From contig NZ_RQFT01000010.1 of assembly GCF_004769525.1 (NCBI RefSeq), positions 186,001 through 250,000 of the forward strand: a stretch of 64,000 nucleotides of DNA. The letters are read 5' to 3'. Below, one piece after another: positions 36,808 to 46,812 of the stretch. Source of the DNA: Leptospira bouyouniensis. GTDB taxonomy: Bacteria; Spirochaetota; Leptospiria; Leptospirales; Leptospiraceae. Each line of letters starts with the position of its first letter. Within the stretch, counting starts at the first letter, position 1. A program made the position numbers and the translations under genes. Under the pieces are notes generated by a model, which was not told the origin of the DNA, made no database searches, and was given only the letters and a program-made list of their open reading frames with translations.

Positions 36808-37794
36808 ATGGAAAATAAAAAAACAAAAATCCTAACTTTATTAGCGCTAAGCTCGGTTACACTTATCGGTTTCGCACAAGCACAATACAAAGTATCCAAC
36901 GGGGTGGCAACACCAATTGGGAACGATATTGGAGCACTAGAGTTAAAAGCCATTACAATCGAATCTTGGGACAATCCTGTTGCTTCTGCTCCATATGGTT
37001 GGGAAGTGTTCACCGATAAAGACGGTGTGAACAAAGATGGATCGGGGGACATGAAATATGATGAAAACAATAAGTATTCACCTGTTCTCAATGATTCAGT
37101 GAAATCTCCGCTTGTATTGAGAGAAGTGAAACTTGTTCCAGGGAAACCAGGCGACGTGAAAAACGTAGATGCTGGGAATGCAAAAGTTTTGGCTGTCAAA
37201 TTCCAATTCACATTTCCTGGGAACAACGTAGTGACTGTTCGCCCACCACGTGCACCTGAGTATGAAATTACAAGAGCTCGCCCTTACATAGATGCTGACA
37301 ATAAGAAGAAATTGGAAAAGGTCTATGGGATTGAAGCTCCAGGGAATGTGAAAGCCATTTCTGTATGGGTTCTTGGCCGTGGAAATGAATACGACCTTGA
37401 AGGTTGGATTGAAGACCACAATGGTAATAGTCATATCTTCCCTTTTGGATCCCTTGACTTTGTTGGTTGGAGACCCCTCCACATCATCATCCCTCCAGGA
37501 ATCCCTCAGGAAGCGAATGCTTTCCCTGCAACAAGAAACTTGATTTTCAAACAGTTTAAAATTCGTTCGAGACACAATACAGGGCCAGAAACCGTGTATC
37601 TTTTCTTTGATGAACTTCGTGTCCTTGCGGATACATTTGAAGTTCACTTTGATGGAGCAAACCTTGACTTTGATGAAGAAGATTGCAAAAACAAAGTGAA
37701 GCTTGAGCAAATGCTCCAAAAATCCGGAGCCATCTCCACGGGTGCCAAAGTGCGCGATTGTGGTGGAAGTAACGGATCTTCTCAAAACAAATAG
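36808..37794 (+). CDS. flaA1: Flagellar sheath protein FlaA1
   Basis: A 328-residue paralogue of the preceding gene with a signal peptide ([16 protein letters not shown]). It has [38 protein letters not shown] and the C-terminal [19 protein letters not shown] Cys pair near the end (EEDCKNK and VRDCGGS) may form a disulphide. Its role is as a structural component of the flagellar sheath in the periplasm. AGGAACA precedes ATG 36808, sixteen bases after flaA2. A hairpin terminator at 37832-37859 ends the operon. Confidence 0.93.
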   Translation: MENKKTKILTLLALSSVTLIGFAQAQYKVSNGVATPIGNDIGALELKAITIESWDNPVASAPYGWEVFTDKDGVNKDGSGDMKYDENNKYSPVLNDSVKSPLVLREVKLVPGKPGDVKNVDAGNAKVLAVKFQFTFPGNNVVTVRPPRAPEYEITRARPYIDADNKKKLEKVYGIEAPGNVKAISVWVLGRGNEYDLEGWIEDHNGNSHIFPFGSLDFVGWRPLHIIIPPGIPQEANAFPATRNLIFKQFKIRSRHNTGPETVYLFFDELRVLADTFEVHFDGANLDFDEEDCKNKVKLEQMLQKSGAISTGAKVRDCGGSNGSSQNK

Positions 37795-37831
37795 ATCCCT
37801 TTTCACTCCAAGGGAATCTACTTGGACCAGG

Positions 37832-37859
37832 AAAACCCAGCCAATCGGTTGGGTTTTTT
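37832..37859 (+). terminator. Intrinsic terminator after flaA1
   Basis: AAAACCCAGCC (37832-37842) and GGTTGGGTTTT (37847-37857) pair with one G-T wobble around a four-base loop, followed by further T residues. A normal Rho-independent terminator. Confidence 0.85.
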
Positions 37860-37998
37860 GGCTTTACAGAATCGAACGGACCTGGAAAATGAACCCTAGG
37901 ACTGTTCTTTTCGCGGATTCATCGCTAAATTTACCGTAACAACTTTATAGGAACTATGAACACCCTTTATTGGAAATACGAAGAGGGAGATTCTTTTC

Positions 37999-40764
37999 AT
38001 GCCTGAGACTATTACCGAAGACAAATCAAACAAAATTGCCGACAACGACAAACTAACACCTCTATTTAATGAGGAAATTTATGTTCGTGCTGATGCAGGA
38101 ACGGTGCCCGTTTCTAAATTCAAAATCTTTGACGATGTCATTGATGCATACAAGGCAGAAAATCGTTTAGCTGAAGCTAAACAAAAAATCGAAGACCATT
38201 TCAAAGAACACCCTGAATCAATCTCCGCCAAATACATGTTAATGATCATCTCTTTTATGGAAGATTCCATGGGTGATGCAAATTTGGTGAAGAACATTTT
38301 AGATTCTTTTAAAGCACATGCAAAATGGACCATCATCGAATACATCACTGATTCTATTTTGCGTTTTGGTGATCATAGACTTGCGCTCAGAGTCAAAGCC
38401 GAAGCGTTAGATAAGCTCAAGAAAAACAAAGAACTTAAAGTAGTACTTGAAAAATTAGCTAAACAAGACCGCAAAAACCCAGAGATTGCAAAGAAGTATG
38501 GATTCTCCATTATGGAAGAAGACAAACCCAAAGCGATGTCTTATCTCAAACTTGCTGTTGAGATGTATGCTAAAAACAAAGAATACGTTCCGATGGAAGA
38601 GATTTGGCCAACCATCGTACAAAACAATTATGAAGATGTATCTTTCTTTGATAAAATTGAAAGAATCCTCCTTGGTCAAAGGGAAAAAACTCGGTTAGTG
38701 GGTCTTCTTTATCCAATTGTTGAACCATTCAAAGCAATGGAAGATTGGGACCATGTCATCTATTTTCTAAAAAAGATTTTAGAACACGAACCTGCATCTC
38801 AAAAAGCAAGAAACGAACTCATTCGTTCTTATAAACAAAAATACGTTGCCCATTCCCTTCTTGAAGATTTCCTCAAGATGAGTGAACTCGGTAACAATCG
38901 TAAGCCGGTCAAACTTTGTATCACAAACTTTGAAAGAAACATTGTGTTTGATACTGGTAACTATGTGATGCATAGAAATTGGGGTGTTGGTAAAATTACC
39001 TCAATCTCTCAAACGGGAGATTCTATCTTTGTAGACTTTGAAGAAAAGAAAGACCACAAACTTTCGATCCAAATGGCAATTACTTCCTTAAAACCGCTTA
39101 AAAAAGATCATATTTGGGTGCAACACTTCGAAGATAGAAAAGCAATCACTACCATGTTCCAAGAGAACTTGGCAGAGTTTTTAAAACAACTCCTCAAGTC
39201 TTACGATAACAAAATGTTAATCTCTGATATGAAGAATGAACTCATAGGTACATTCTTAAAAGCAGATGAGTGGTCTAAGTGGTGGGCAAAGGTAAAATCG
39301 GTTCTGAAAAAAGAAGCGAACATTGGAATGAATCCGAAGAAAAAGGATGAAGTGGTTTACCACGAAAAACCAATCACTCACTCAGAAACCCTCACTCAAA
39401 AATTCCAAGCAACCAATGATGCGAATAAAAAATTGGAAATCGCAATGGAAGCAGTGCGAGATTCTGATGAAGCAGCAGAGGCGGGTGAATTTTTTATCTC
39501 ACATTATGTGGAAGAAGAATCAGCTCGTGATATCATTCGTAAAATTTCTGCTTACTTATACTTGGATGAAGCAGGGAAAGCTTGGCCGACCGAAGAATTT
39601 TCACATAAAATTCGTGAACCGGAACTCAAAACTCTGATCCAAACCTTAACCAAAGAAGATGCCCTAAAAATTTCTAAGGCATTGGAAAACACGGATATCA
39701 AAAAAGGGTTTAAAGATCTCATTCGTTTGCACCATCCGGAAGCCATTAATATCCTCATCGGACTTCTTTTCGAAGTGCCAGTGAAGGTAAACCGTTCTGT
39801 ATTCCAAAACTTGGTAGCGGACGAAAAGTATGCGGAACTCAATTTGTTTGTAGAAACCGTTTGTAATAAATCCAAAGAAAACCCTGAAGTTTTCCTTTGG
39901 GTCGCAAAATCAATTCTTTCTCATACTTGGAAATTTGATTGGTTAAAAGTGAGTGAAGAAGACCTGGTTCTCCGAGTGTTCCGTATCTTGAAACCACTTG
40001 CGAAAATTGAAGACAAAGGAACCAAACTCAAAAACCAAGCGATGGACATTTTATTCGGAAAAGACAATAGCCTTCTCCGTGATATTTTAACCAACGCTGA
40101 TGATGAGTATGTTCGTAAATTATTCGCACTTTTTAAAGAAGTTCCGTATGTGACTGATTTAGAAAAAGACCAATTGTATGCACTCATCAACGAACTTAAA
40201 CCAAACATCGTTTGGGATGAGTATGACTCAGAAGAAGATGCAGATGATGATCCATTAGCCAATTTACCTCACGATGTGGTGCTTGTCACAAGACGAGCTT
40301 TCAACGCGAAAAAACTCGAGTTTGAACACCTTGTGAATGTGGAAATGGCTGAAAACTCTCGTGATATCGGAGAGGCCCAAGAAAAAGGGGACTTACGAGA
40401 AAACGCAGAATACAAAGCAGCGATGGAAAAACAAGCACAGTTGCAAGCGGCCATCAAACGATTGGAAGCAGAACTCAAAAGTGCTCGTATCTTAGATTTA
40501 AGTGATGTAAAAACAGAAAAAGTAGGGATCGGAACCACAGTTCGTTTGAAAAATAAACAATCTGGTGAAGTGGTCACTTACTCGATCTTAGGTGCTTGGG
40601 ACGCTGATACAGAAAAAAATATCATCTCTTACCAATCACCACTTGCGAAATCTTTACTTGGTAAACACACAGGAAACGAAGCGACTCTCGTCTTCGGATC
40701 TACTGAAACTGTTTATGAAGTGTTGGATATCGCTCGTTACTCGATGACGGGACAGGAAGCTTGA
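37999..40764 (+). CDS. greA: GreA-type transcription cleavage factor with giant N-terminal extension
   Basis: A 921-residue protein. The last ~155 residues are a complete GreA/GreB module: coiled coil EFEHLVNVEMAENSRDIGEA, the acidic tip GDLRENAEYKAA near residue 797 that stimulates RNA polymerase cleavage of backtracked RNA, and the FKBP-like domain (VGIGTTVRL, YSILGAWDAD). The preceding ~750 residues are helical and TPR-like, with a beta segment (GNYVMHRNWGVGKITSISQTG, near residue 320) that resembles a CarD-type or SH3-like RNA-polymerase-binding module. Large GreA proteins are known from other spirochaetes such as Borrelia; normal GreA is ~158 residues. The extension may bind transcription or translation machinery. 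Its 3' end overlaps the convergent M23 gene by 28 bases. Confidence 0.92.
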   Translation: MPETITEDKSNKIADNDKLTPLFNEEIYVRADAGTVPVSKFKIFDDVIDAYKAENRLAEAKQKIEDHFKEHPESISAKYMLMIISFMEDSMGDANLVKNILDSFKAHAKWTIIEYITDSILRFGDHRLALRVKAEALDKLKKNKELKVVLEKLAKQDRKNPEIAKKYGFSIMEEDKPKAMSYLKLAVEMYAKNKEYVPMEEIWPTIVQNNYEDVSFFDKIERILLGQREKTRLVGLLYPIVEPFKAMEDWDHVIYFLKKILEHEPASQKARNELIRSYKQKYVAHSLLEDFLKMSELGNNRKPVKLCITNFERNIVFDTGNYVMHRNWGVGKITSISQTGDSIFVDFEEKKDHKLSIQMAITSLKPLKKDHIWVQHFEDRKAITTMFQENLAEFLKQLLKSYDNKMLISDMKNELIGTFLKADEWSKWWAKVKSVLKKEANIGMNPKKKDEVVYHEKPITHSETLTQKFQATNDANKKLEIAMEAVRDSDEAAEAGEFFISHYVEEESARDIIRKISAYLYLDEAGKAWPTEEFSHKIREPELKTLIQTLTKEDALKISKALENTDIKKGFKDLIRLHHPEAINILIGLLFEVPVKVNRSVFQNLVADEKYAELNLFVETVCNKSKENPEVFLWVAKSILSHTWKFDWLKVSEEDLVLRVFRILKPLAKIEDKGTKLKNQAMDILFGKDNSLLRDILTNADDEYVRKLFALFKEVPYVTDLEKDQLYALINELKPNIVWDEYDSEEDADDDPLANLPHDVVLVTRRAFNAKKLEFEHLVNVEMAENSRDIGEAQEKGDLRENAEYKAAMEKQAQLQAAIKRLEAELKSARILDLSDVKTEKVGIGTTVRLKNKQSGEVVTYSILGAWDADTEKNIISYQSPLAKSLLGKHTGNEATLVFGSTETVYEVLDIARYSMTGQEA

Positions 40765-42551
40765 AGAAGGTCTTCCTTCCATCCATTCGTAGAAATTAAA
40801 TCCACAAACGGATCGGAAATATTTCCGGCGAAATCAGAGGCCTTAACTTCCAAAAGAAGATAAGGCCTTTCTTTTTGTAGGCTTTTCGGCAATTGAACTC
40901 TGATTGCACTTCGGTCTGGATCATATTCGTATGGAAATGTTTGTCCATCAACTAACAGTTCTACATTGGTCTTAAATCCACTCCCCACATCTGATAGAAC
41001 ATAGTATTTTTCTTCCAAACAATGGTTCCTAACTTCAGGAAGTTCGATAAACCGAGCAATGGATGTCATTGGAAATACAGTGGGTGGGGTTTCATCTGAG
41101 AGAACCATTAGGTAACCAACTTTCGTGAGTTTGAAACTAAATCCGTTAGGTTTCCGTTTTGGTTGGATTCCTTGGAATTTTCCAATGGAAGAATCAAAAA
41201 AATAAAGTGAGTCTTTTAGGGAAGCAGTCGTACCCAAATTCAAATCTCCGAGTCCTTCTCCTTTCCAACTCATTCGCTTTGTATCTAATAGGTAAATTTT
41301 ACCTTTTAAAGGAAGTCCTTTGGGAATTTTAAAGGGTATTTCTTTTTCTGAAACTTCAGATATGAGTAAACTGCCATCACCTGATACTTCCGCTTTGGTT
41401 AGATCAATGGAGACTGCACCGTCGTTTGATTTGTATTTGTTTCCCGTTTTTTTAGAATTTTGTTTTGTACTAAGGTCTTTTTTCGATGTTTCATGAATGA
41501 TTTCAAACTGAACGGAAGACTGGTTTCCCGTTGCGTCCCTTAAGGATGCTTGGATTTGTATTGTTTCTTTTTTGGGAAATGGATTTAGGTCAATCGAATA
41601 TCCTTCTTCCTTAAATTGTTTTGGTTGTTCATACATATGATAAAAATAAACAGGTGGAGAAAGAGAAGAGCGATTGATATCGTAAAATTGATGTTTTTGT
41701 GATTTGTCTTCAAACGATAAATAATCAAAATTTCTTGTGAAGATCGATTTTCCATTTAAAAACAAATCCATTCCATAAACATTGTTTTTGTTTCGAGAAC
41801 GTATTTTATCATACCCACTCAATCGAATTCGTATTTTACCAGTGAGTTGGATCGAAGTGAACTTTTCACCACTTTCACTATAAAGTTCAAATTTACCCTT
41901 AGCGATTTCTTTTGCAGAAAACATCAATGGTTTGTCTAAATCGTCTCCTTCTAAAAACATATTGAGTATGGTTGGAGGAGTGACATCCTTTTGGTGGATT
42001 TCAGAGAAATAAAGTGGATTGATGATTCCTTTTTCCGAACGAAACTCTAAATGTAAATGAGGTGGACCTGATCCAGTTTCGCCTGTTTTTCCAATGGCAT
42101 TCCCTTTTTTTGTGACAAACATTCCAGCTGGCAGTTTCAATTGAAAACCTGTTGGATCACCCATTAGTAGAAGAGCCCTTCTTAATAGTTCCAATTCAAC
42201 AAGTGTTCCACCAAAGGAATGTAAGTGGGCATATTTGGATTTGATTTTATATTTTGGGTTGTATAAGTTTAAAGATAAACCATAACCTGTTTTGGAATAA
42301 CTGATTTCCTCCACATAACCATCAAAAGTGGCAAGGATATTGTGACCATTTAACCCGTAAGATTTAAAATCTGAACCTAAATGTAAATTGTGATTTCTGA
42401 TTTCAGCAAATGTTCCCGAAACAGGTGAATAATAAGGCAATGGAAATCCAACTTCAGAGTGTGGGATTTCAGGAATTTTGGAATCCGCATTACGGATTGT
42501 TGGAAAAAGGAGAAGGGATAGGAAGGGAATACAAATCTTTGCCAACCGCAT
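40737..42551 (-). CDS. Exported M23-family (LytM-like) peptidase
   Basis: A 604-residue envelope protein. Signal peptide MRLAKICIPFLSLLLFPT. Residues ~40-190 form an M23 domain with zinc ligands seen as HLGSDF (His57, Asp61) and HLHLEF (His165/His167), and the HAHLHSF region (His109, His111). M23 enzymes cleave peptidoglycan cross-links; with all ligands present it could be active. The remaining ~400 residues are beta-rich (ASLRDATGNQSSVQF, KASDFAGNISDPF) and resemble Ig/fibronectin-like envelope domains that may regulate or target it. It stands alone on the minus strand. A role in cell-wall growth around the flagella is possible but unproven. Confidence 0.88.
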   Translation of the reverse strand: MRLAKICIPFLSLLLFPTIRNADSKIPEIPHSEVGFPLPYYSPVSGTFAEIRNHNLHLGSDFKSYGLNGHNILATFDGYVEEISYSKTGYGLSLNLYNPKYKIKSKYAHLHSFGGTLVELELLRRALLLMGDPTGFQLKLPAGMFVTKKGNAIGKTGETGSGPPHLHLEFRSEKGIINPLYFSEIHQKDVTPPTILNMFLEGDDLDKPLMFSAKEIAKGKFELYSESGEKFTSIQLTGKIRIRLSGYDKIRSRNKNNVYGMDLFLNGKSIFTRNFDYLSFEDKSQKHQFYDINRSSLSPPVYFYHMYEQPKQFKEEGYSIDLNPFPKKETIQIQASLRDATGNQSSVQFEIIHETSKKDLSTKQNSKKTGNKYKSNDGAVSIDLTKAEVSGDGSLLISEVSEKEIPFKIPKGLPLKGKIYLLDTKRMSWKGEGLGDLNLGTTASLKDSLYFFDSSIGKFQGIQPKRKPNGFSFKLTKVGYLMVLSDETPPTVFPMTSIARFIELPEVRNHCLEEKYYVLSDVGSGFKTNVELLVDGQTFPYEYDPDRSAIRVQLPKSLQKERPYLLLEVKASDFAGNISDPFVDLISTNGWKEDLLQASCPVIE

Positions 42552-42629
42552 GGGAAAAGTAGAAACTTCCCTCCCACTTTGTCATGTCTTTCCTTGGGCA
42601 AAAGGAAATTCTCTTTCATTTCGATTCCC

Positions 42630-42657
42630 TTGACAATCTAGACTTGGGACCTAAGAT
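42630..42657 (+). promoter_or_regulatory. Candidate promoter for the LptE-like gene
   Basis: TTGACA (42630-42635), a 16-base spacer, TAAGAT (42652-42657). The -35 is perfect and the -10 matches four of six; the ATG is 18 bases downstream. Confidence 0.45.
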
Positions 42658-42675
42658 GACAGGGAACAAATTCAT

Positions 42676-43227
42676 ATGAAATCAGGAATTGTTTTATTAT
42701 TCACGCTAGTTGTCTCGGGCTGTGCTTTTTTCTCGAAAGAACCTGGTCGACCTCCGAAAATTGATGGAGTACCCATCCCTGATACCAAACGACTGCTTTA
42801 CATCCAAAATGTGCGTAACAATACCTATTCGCCTGGGATGCACACACGTCTCACCCAAATGATCATGGAAGAAATCGATCGAAGGGGACGGTTCATCACG
42901 ACACGTGAAAAAACTCTCGCGAAATACCGATTGTATGCTGAAATTGTCCACTACCAACAAGTTGGTGATTTGATGGATCTAGCAGACCAACATATCACCT
43001 CTGAATTGTTTGTTGTCACTCGTGTGGAAATCATCGAAGCGGAAACGGGAGTCAAAATTCCCATGGAACGAAGTGAAATACCAGGAAGAGTACATTACTC
43101 GACACAAATTGGGTTTCGAGAATCAGAACTGGAAGCACAAAATCGCCTTTTACGTGTTATGGCGCTCCGGATTGCAGAAGAAGCAGAAAGAGCTTGGTAT
43201 TATTCCATTTCTGGTGTATTAAATTAA
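42676..43227 (+). CDS. LptE-like outer-membrane lipoprotein
   Basis: A 183-residue lipoprotein: signal LLFTLVVSGCAFF with Cys16 as the lipidation site. The mature part has strand-helix order (LLYIQNVRNNTYSPG, a helix TRLTQMIMEEIDRRGRF, then AKYRLYAEIVHYQQ and a C-terminal helix with RLLRVMALRIAEEAERAWY), which matches LptE, the partner of LptD in inserting lipopolysaccharide into the outer membrane. Leptospira has LPS, so an LptE is expected. The call rests on fold pattern and context only; a generic DUF4136-like lipoprotein is the alternative. Followed 25 bases later by fur. Confidence 0.68.
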   Translation: MKSGIVLLFTLVVSGCAFFSKEPGRPPKIDGVPIPDTKRLLYIQNVRNNTYSPGMHTRLTQMIMEEIDRRGRFITTREKTLAKYRLYAEIVHYQQVGDLMDLADQHITSELFVVTRVEIIEAETGVKIPMERSEIPGRVHYSTQIGFRESELEAQNRLLRVMALRIAEEAERAWYYSISGVLN

Positions 43228-43252
43228 GTTAATATTTTAGGAGATTTAACCC

Positions 43253-43732
43253 TTGCAAAACGATCCTATTTCCCAAGAAGACACAAAAAAAGAGATGCTC
43301 GCATTTGAAGAGTATCTCAAAGAAAAAGGTTTAAAAATTACAAACCAACGTTTGTTAGTTGCGCAAAAGATTTTTTCTTCTCATAACCATTTTACGGCAG
43401 AAGGCCTACTTGACGAACTCAAAGACAACAAGGACCGCATTTCCAAAGCAACGATTTATCGAATTTTGGCAATTATGGTTGAGGCAGGACTTCTTGAAGA
43501 ACATGATTTTGGAAAGGATTACAAATATTACGAACATATAATTGGTCATGAACACCATGATCATATTATTTGTATGCAATGTGGTCGGATCGTCGAATTC
43601 ATTGACGAAAGAATCGAAGAATTACAAAACAAAGCAGCATCAGAAAATGGATTTACGATCACAGGGCATAGTTTGAATATTTTTGGTAATTGTTTAAATT
43701 TTGCAACTTGCGAACATAAAAACAAAAAATAG
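43253..43732 (+). CDS. fur: Fur-family metalloregulator
   Basis: A 159-residue regulator that starts at TTG 43253 with AGGAG nine bases upstream. The winged-helix domain contains [18 protein letters not shown] and [18 protein letters not shown] (recognition helix). The metal-binding part has [20 protein letters not shown], with Cys107 and Cys110 in a CxxC. A second Cys pair ([10 protein letters not shown]) near the end could complete a structural zinc site. Fur, PerR and Zur cannot be separated reliably by eye. It represses target promoters when loaded with metal. Its stop overlaps the GTG start of tgt by one base, an unusual pairing. Confidence 0.9.
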   Translation: MQNDPISQEDTKKEMLAFEEYLKEKGLKITNQRLLVAQKIFSSHNHFTAEGLLDELKDNKDRISKATIYRILAIMVEAGLLEEHDFGKDYKYYEHIIGHEHHDHIICMQCGRIVEFIDERIEELQNKAASENGFTITGHSLNIFGNCLNFATCEHKNKK

Positions 43733-44847
43733 TGTCTCCTATTTTTAAAGAAGGTATCTACGATACAGGTTCTTACGCAAGGACAGGAACTTTAGATCTG
43801 GGTGGCATCCAAATCCAAACTCCGATTTTTATGCCAGTGGGAACTCGAGGTAGTATCAAGTCTCTCACTTCAGAAGACATAGATGAGCTGGGTTACAAAC
43901 TAATTCTTGCCAATACCTATCATCTGTATTTAAAACCGGGCAAAGAAGTTTTTGATCATTTCCAAGGATTAAAAAACTTCATGTCATATAAAAAGGCACT
44001 CCTTACTGATTCTGGTGGGTTCCAAGTGTTTAGTTTAGCGAGCCTATTTAAATTTGAAGATGATGGTGTCCGTTTCCAATCTCATATTGATGGGAGTTAT
44101 CATAAGTTCACTCCTGCCTCTGTGATTGATATGCAAAGGTCTATCGGCTCAGACATTATGATGGTTCTTGATGATTGTGCTCCTTACGGAAGTGATACTA
44201 AACGATTGGAACTCGCTTTAGATAGAACTCATCGTTGGGCAAAAGAATCTTATGAATATTGGATGGAGAATCCGAATGGACAAAATGTATTTCCGATTGT
44301 ACAAGGCGGGGTCAATGAAACCCTTCGTTTGCGGAGTTTAGAAACCTTACAAAAGATTGATTTTCCAGGAATAGCCATCGGGGGACTCAGTGTAGGAGAA
44401 CCAAGACCAGAATACATTCGCATTTTGGAATGTATGGCTCCGCATTTGGACAATAGTAGGCCAAGGTATTTGATGGGAGTAGGGACTGTTGTCGACATTC
44501 TGGAGGGAGTTAAAAACGGAATCGATATGTTTGATTGTGTTTTGCCCACAAGGAATGCACGAAATGGCCAAGTTTTTACTTCGAATGGCAAAATCAATCT
44601 TCGGAATGAAAGTCATAGGCTCAGTGAGTCACCCATCGATCCAGATTGTGAATGTAAGGTATGTAAAACATATAGTCTTGGTTACATTCGCCACTTACAT
44701 AAAGTAAAGGAATTAACGGCATTTTCCTTATCCACCTACCATAACTTATTTTTTATGCAAAGCTTCATGGAAAAGATGCGAAAGTCCATAGAAATAGGCA
44801 ATTTTCAGGGTTTTTATGACCATTGGAAAAATTTGTTTGGTAGCTAA
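43732..44847 (+). CDS. tgt: tRNA-guanine transglycosylase
   Basis: A 371-residue enzyme that exchanges guanine-34 in tRNA for preQ1 in queuosine formation (anticodons GUN). Start is GTG 43732, the G shared with the TAG of fur. Seen: [17 protein letters not shown], the nucleophile block [21 protein letters not shown] with catalytic aspartates, [20 protein letters not shown] and the zinc-ligand region [13 protein letters not shown] with a later His. The length is normal. Being translationally coupled to a metalloregulator suggests that its expression follows metal status; that is inference. Confidence 0.96.
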   Translation: MSPIFKEGIYDTGSYARTGTLDLGGIQIQTPIFMPVGTRGSIKSLTSEDIDELGYKLILANTYHLYLKPGKEVFDHFQGLKNFMSYKKALLTDSGGFQVFSLASLFKFEDDGVRFQSHIDGSYHKFTPASVIDMQRSIGSDIMMVLDDCAPYGSDTKRLELALDRTHRWAKESYEYWMENPNGQNVFPIVQGGVNETLRLRSLETLQKIDFPGIAIGGLSVGEPRPEYIRILECMAPHLDNSRPRYLMGVGTVVDILEGVKNGIDMFDCVLPTRNARNGQVFTSNGKINLRNESHRLSESPIDPDCECKVCKTYSLGYIRHLHKVKELTAFSLSTYHNLFFMQSFMEKMRKSIEIGNFQGFYDHWKNLFGS

Positions 44848-44857
44848 AATTATTAGG

Positions 44858-44886
44858 TTGACGTACCCATTTTTTTTGAATGTGAT
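44858..44886 (+). promoter_or_regulatory. Candidate promoter of the STAS gene
   Basis: TTGACG (44858-44863), a 17-base spacer and TGTGAT (44881-44886). Five of six and four of six bases match the housekeeping consensus. A small inverted repeat, CTACA...TGTAG (44901-44915), lies downstream in the leader. Confidence 0.45.
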
Positions 44887-44940
44887 TGTACCGTCATTTC
44901 TACATTGATTGTAGCTTCATTGAGGAGTCTCTAGACACAC

Positions 44941-45276
44941 ATGGAAATCACCAGAAGGGAAAAAGATAAAATCGTAGTACTCGATATTAACGGGGAAATC
45001 GACCTTTATAACGCGCCTGAGATCAAGGATGTAATCGCCAAATTGATCGAAGAACAAAAGTATTGCATCGTCATCAATCTCGAGAAGGTATCTTACATCG
45101 ACTCTTCCGGAATTGGAGCTTTAATTTCAAGTTTGTCCAACCTGAAAAAATACCAAGGTGGATTAAAAATCATCAACGTAGCAGGGTCTGTTCGTAAGGT
45201 ATTTGAACTCACTAAGTTGACTTCATTTTTTGAAATTTTCGATAGCGAAGACGAAGCAGTCACTGCTTTCAAATAG
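44941..45276 (+). CDS. STAS-domain anti-sigma factor antagonist
   Basis: A 111-residue single STAS domain like SpoIIAA/RsbV. Seen: GEIDLYNAPEIKDVIAKL, a strand CIVINLEKVSYIDSSGIGAL with the phosphorylatable serine in DSSG (~residue 59), and the end VRKVFELTKLTSFFEIFD. In partner switching, the unphosphorylated form binds an anti-sigma kinase and frees the sigma factor or another target. The RsbW-like kinase at 17714-18145 is a possible partner but far away. GAGGAGT precedes the ATG by ten bases. The next gene, for the LysM lipoprotein, is 66 bases away. Confidence 0.93.
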   Translation: MEITRREKDKIVVLDINGEIDLYNAPEIKDVIAKLIEEQKYCIVINLEKVSYIDSSGIGALISSLSNLKKYQGGLKIINVAGSVRKVFELTKLTSFFEIFDSEDEAVTAFK

Positions 45277-45342
45277 AAGAGGAAGCGTATTTTGCGCTTC
45301 TCTCTTTTTAATACCCCCCTACCAAACATTAAGGAGTTTGTT

Positions 45343-46740
45343 ATGTTAAAAAAGAAAAAGACATCCGTCTTTCTCTCCGCTTTGGTATTGTTCGGAGCAG
45401 GATTTGTTAACTGCTCACAAGAACTACCACTGAAAGAATTAGCTTTGGCAAAGTCACAAGTGGAACGTGCTGAAAGACTTTCAGCCGAAGAGTTTGCCCC
45501 TGAAGAATTCAGTGAAGCTAAGAAAAACCTAGTTGCTGCCAATGAATTTGCTGCCGAAGAAAAAGCATCAGAATCAAAGAAGAGTGCTGATTATTCAATC
45601 TCTAAGGCATATGATGCGTTAGAAAAAACTTTGCCTAAGTTAGCGGCTAAGTCCCGTGAAGAAGCAGTTGCTGCAATTGACGCTGCAGACGAAGCATACG
45701 CATCTGAATACACTCCTGAAGAATATAAAAGAGCTGTGAGTGCAAGAGATGCTGGGGAAACAAAATTAGCCCAAGCCGATGCAAGTCTTGCCTCTTACCT
45801 ACGTGAAGACAAAGACGAATCTGCAAAAGAATTAAAAAGAACTGTTGCTTTACAAGAATATGAAGATGCACATAACCAATTCCAAGAAGCATCTAAGATC
45901 AGTGTAGAAGCAAAAAAAGTAGCACTTGAAAAATCGGGTGGTGCATTGGTGAAATCTGCTGATGAAGTGGATGTGTTACTCGATAAAGCAGCATCGTATT
46001 CAAAAGCAGGAAACCCTGCCATTGATGAAGAAAAAGCAAGGGTTGCATCCGCAAGAGAAGACATCCAAGCTGGCAAATTAAAATCTGCTGACGAAAAAAT
46101 CAAAACGGCAAGATTGGCTTCTGCATCTTTATTACAAGATTCCATTAAAGACCATGCAAAAAATCGCAACGCACAAGCAAGAGAAGTTGTAGAAGATGCA
46201 AATGTTCGTTTTGGTGAATTAAATGCGGAAACATATTTGAAATCAAATGCAAAAGAATCGTATGCAAGTACCCAAGAAAACTTAGGTGCTTCTAATGAAT
46301 CTTTACAAGCATCAGGTAACCTTTTAGAACAAGATAAGTTTGAAGATTCGATTACACAATCCGAAGAAGCGATACGTTTGGCTGAAATTTCAATTGATCA
46401 AATTGAAACCTTAAAAGGTAAAAATAACGTTGCTAAAAAAGATCGTAAAACAGTGGAAACTGATAATACGACAACTGAAACAAAGGAACCAAAAGCTACT
46501 TCTGCGCAAGTGGAAGAATTGTCTGGCGGATGGAAACGATATACAGTTGAAAAATCAAATCCAGCAGATTGCCTTTGGAGAATTGCAGATCGTGAAGACA
46601 TCTACAGCGATGCAAAACTTTGGCCAAGAATTTTCGAAGCGAATCGTAAAAACATTCGTAACAAAAATTTAATTTATCCAAAACAAAAATTGAATATCCC
46701 TCCAAAAACGGGAAAAATCGGAAAAGCTCCTAAGGAGTAA
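45343..46740 (+). CDS. Lipoprotein with helical repeats and C-terminal LysM domain
   Basis: I start at ATG 45343 (AAGGAG eight bases upstream); the longer frame adds an unlikely leader. The 465-residue product has a signal ending LFGAGFVNCSQE with Cys as the lipidation residue. The next ~350 residues are Ala/Glu/Lys-rich long helices with repeated units such as ERAERLSAEEFAPEEFSEA and AIDAADEAYASEYTPEEYKR, like DUF4398-type repeats. The C-terminal ~60 residues form a LysM domain (ADCLWRIADREDIY, LWPRIFEANRKNI) that binds peptidoglycan. It probably bridges outer membrane and cell wall. A strong terminator follows at 46761. Confidence 0.87.
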   Translation: MLKKKKTSVFLSALVLFGAGFVNCSQELPLKELALAKSQVERAERLSAEEFAPEEFSEAKKNLVAANEFAAEEKASESKKSADYSISKAYDALEKTLPKLAAKSREEAVAAIDAADEAYASEYTPEEYKRAVSARDAGETKLAQADASLASYLREDKDESAKELKRTVALQEYEDAHNQFQEASKISVEAKKVALEKSGGALVKSADEVDVLLDKAASYSKAGNPAIDEEKARVASAREDIQAGKLKSADEKIKTARLASASLLQDSIKDHAKNRNAQAREVVEDANVRFGELNAETYLKSNAKESYASTQENLGASNESLQASGNLLEQDKFEDSITQSEEAIRLAEISIDQIETLKGKNNVAKKDRKTVETDNTTTETKEPKATSAQVEELSGGWKRYTVEKSNPADCLWRIADREDIYSDAKLWPRIFEANRKNIRNKNLIYPKQKLNIPPKTGKIGKAPKE

Positions 46741-46760
46741 ACAAGACTTAGGTGAAATGA

Positions 46761-46792
46761 AAAAAAGCTGTCGTAAAGACAGCTTTTTTTTT
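46761..46792 (+). terminator. Intrinsic terminator after the LysM lipoprotein gene
   Basis: AAAAAAGCTGTC (46761-46772) and GACAGCTTTTTT (46778-46789) form a perfect 12-bp stem with a five-base loop followed by more T residues. A textbook Rho-independent terminator. Confidence 0.92.
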
Positions 46793-46812
46793 GTCTAAAT
46801 TATAGGACATTT

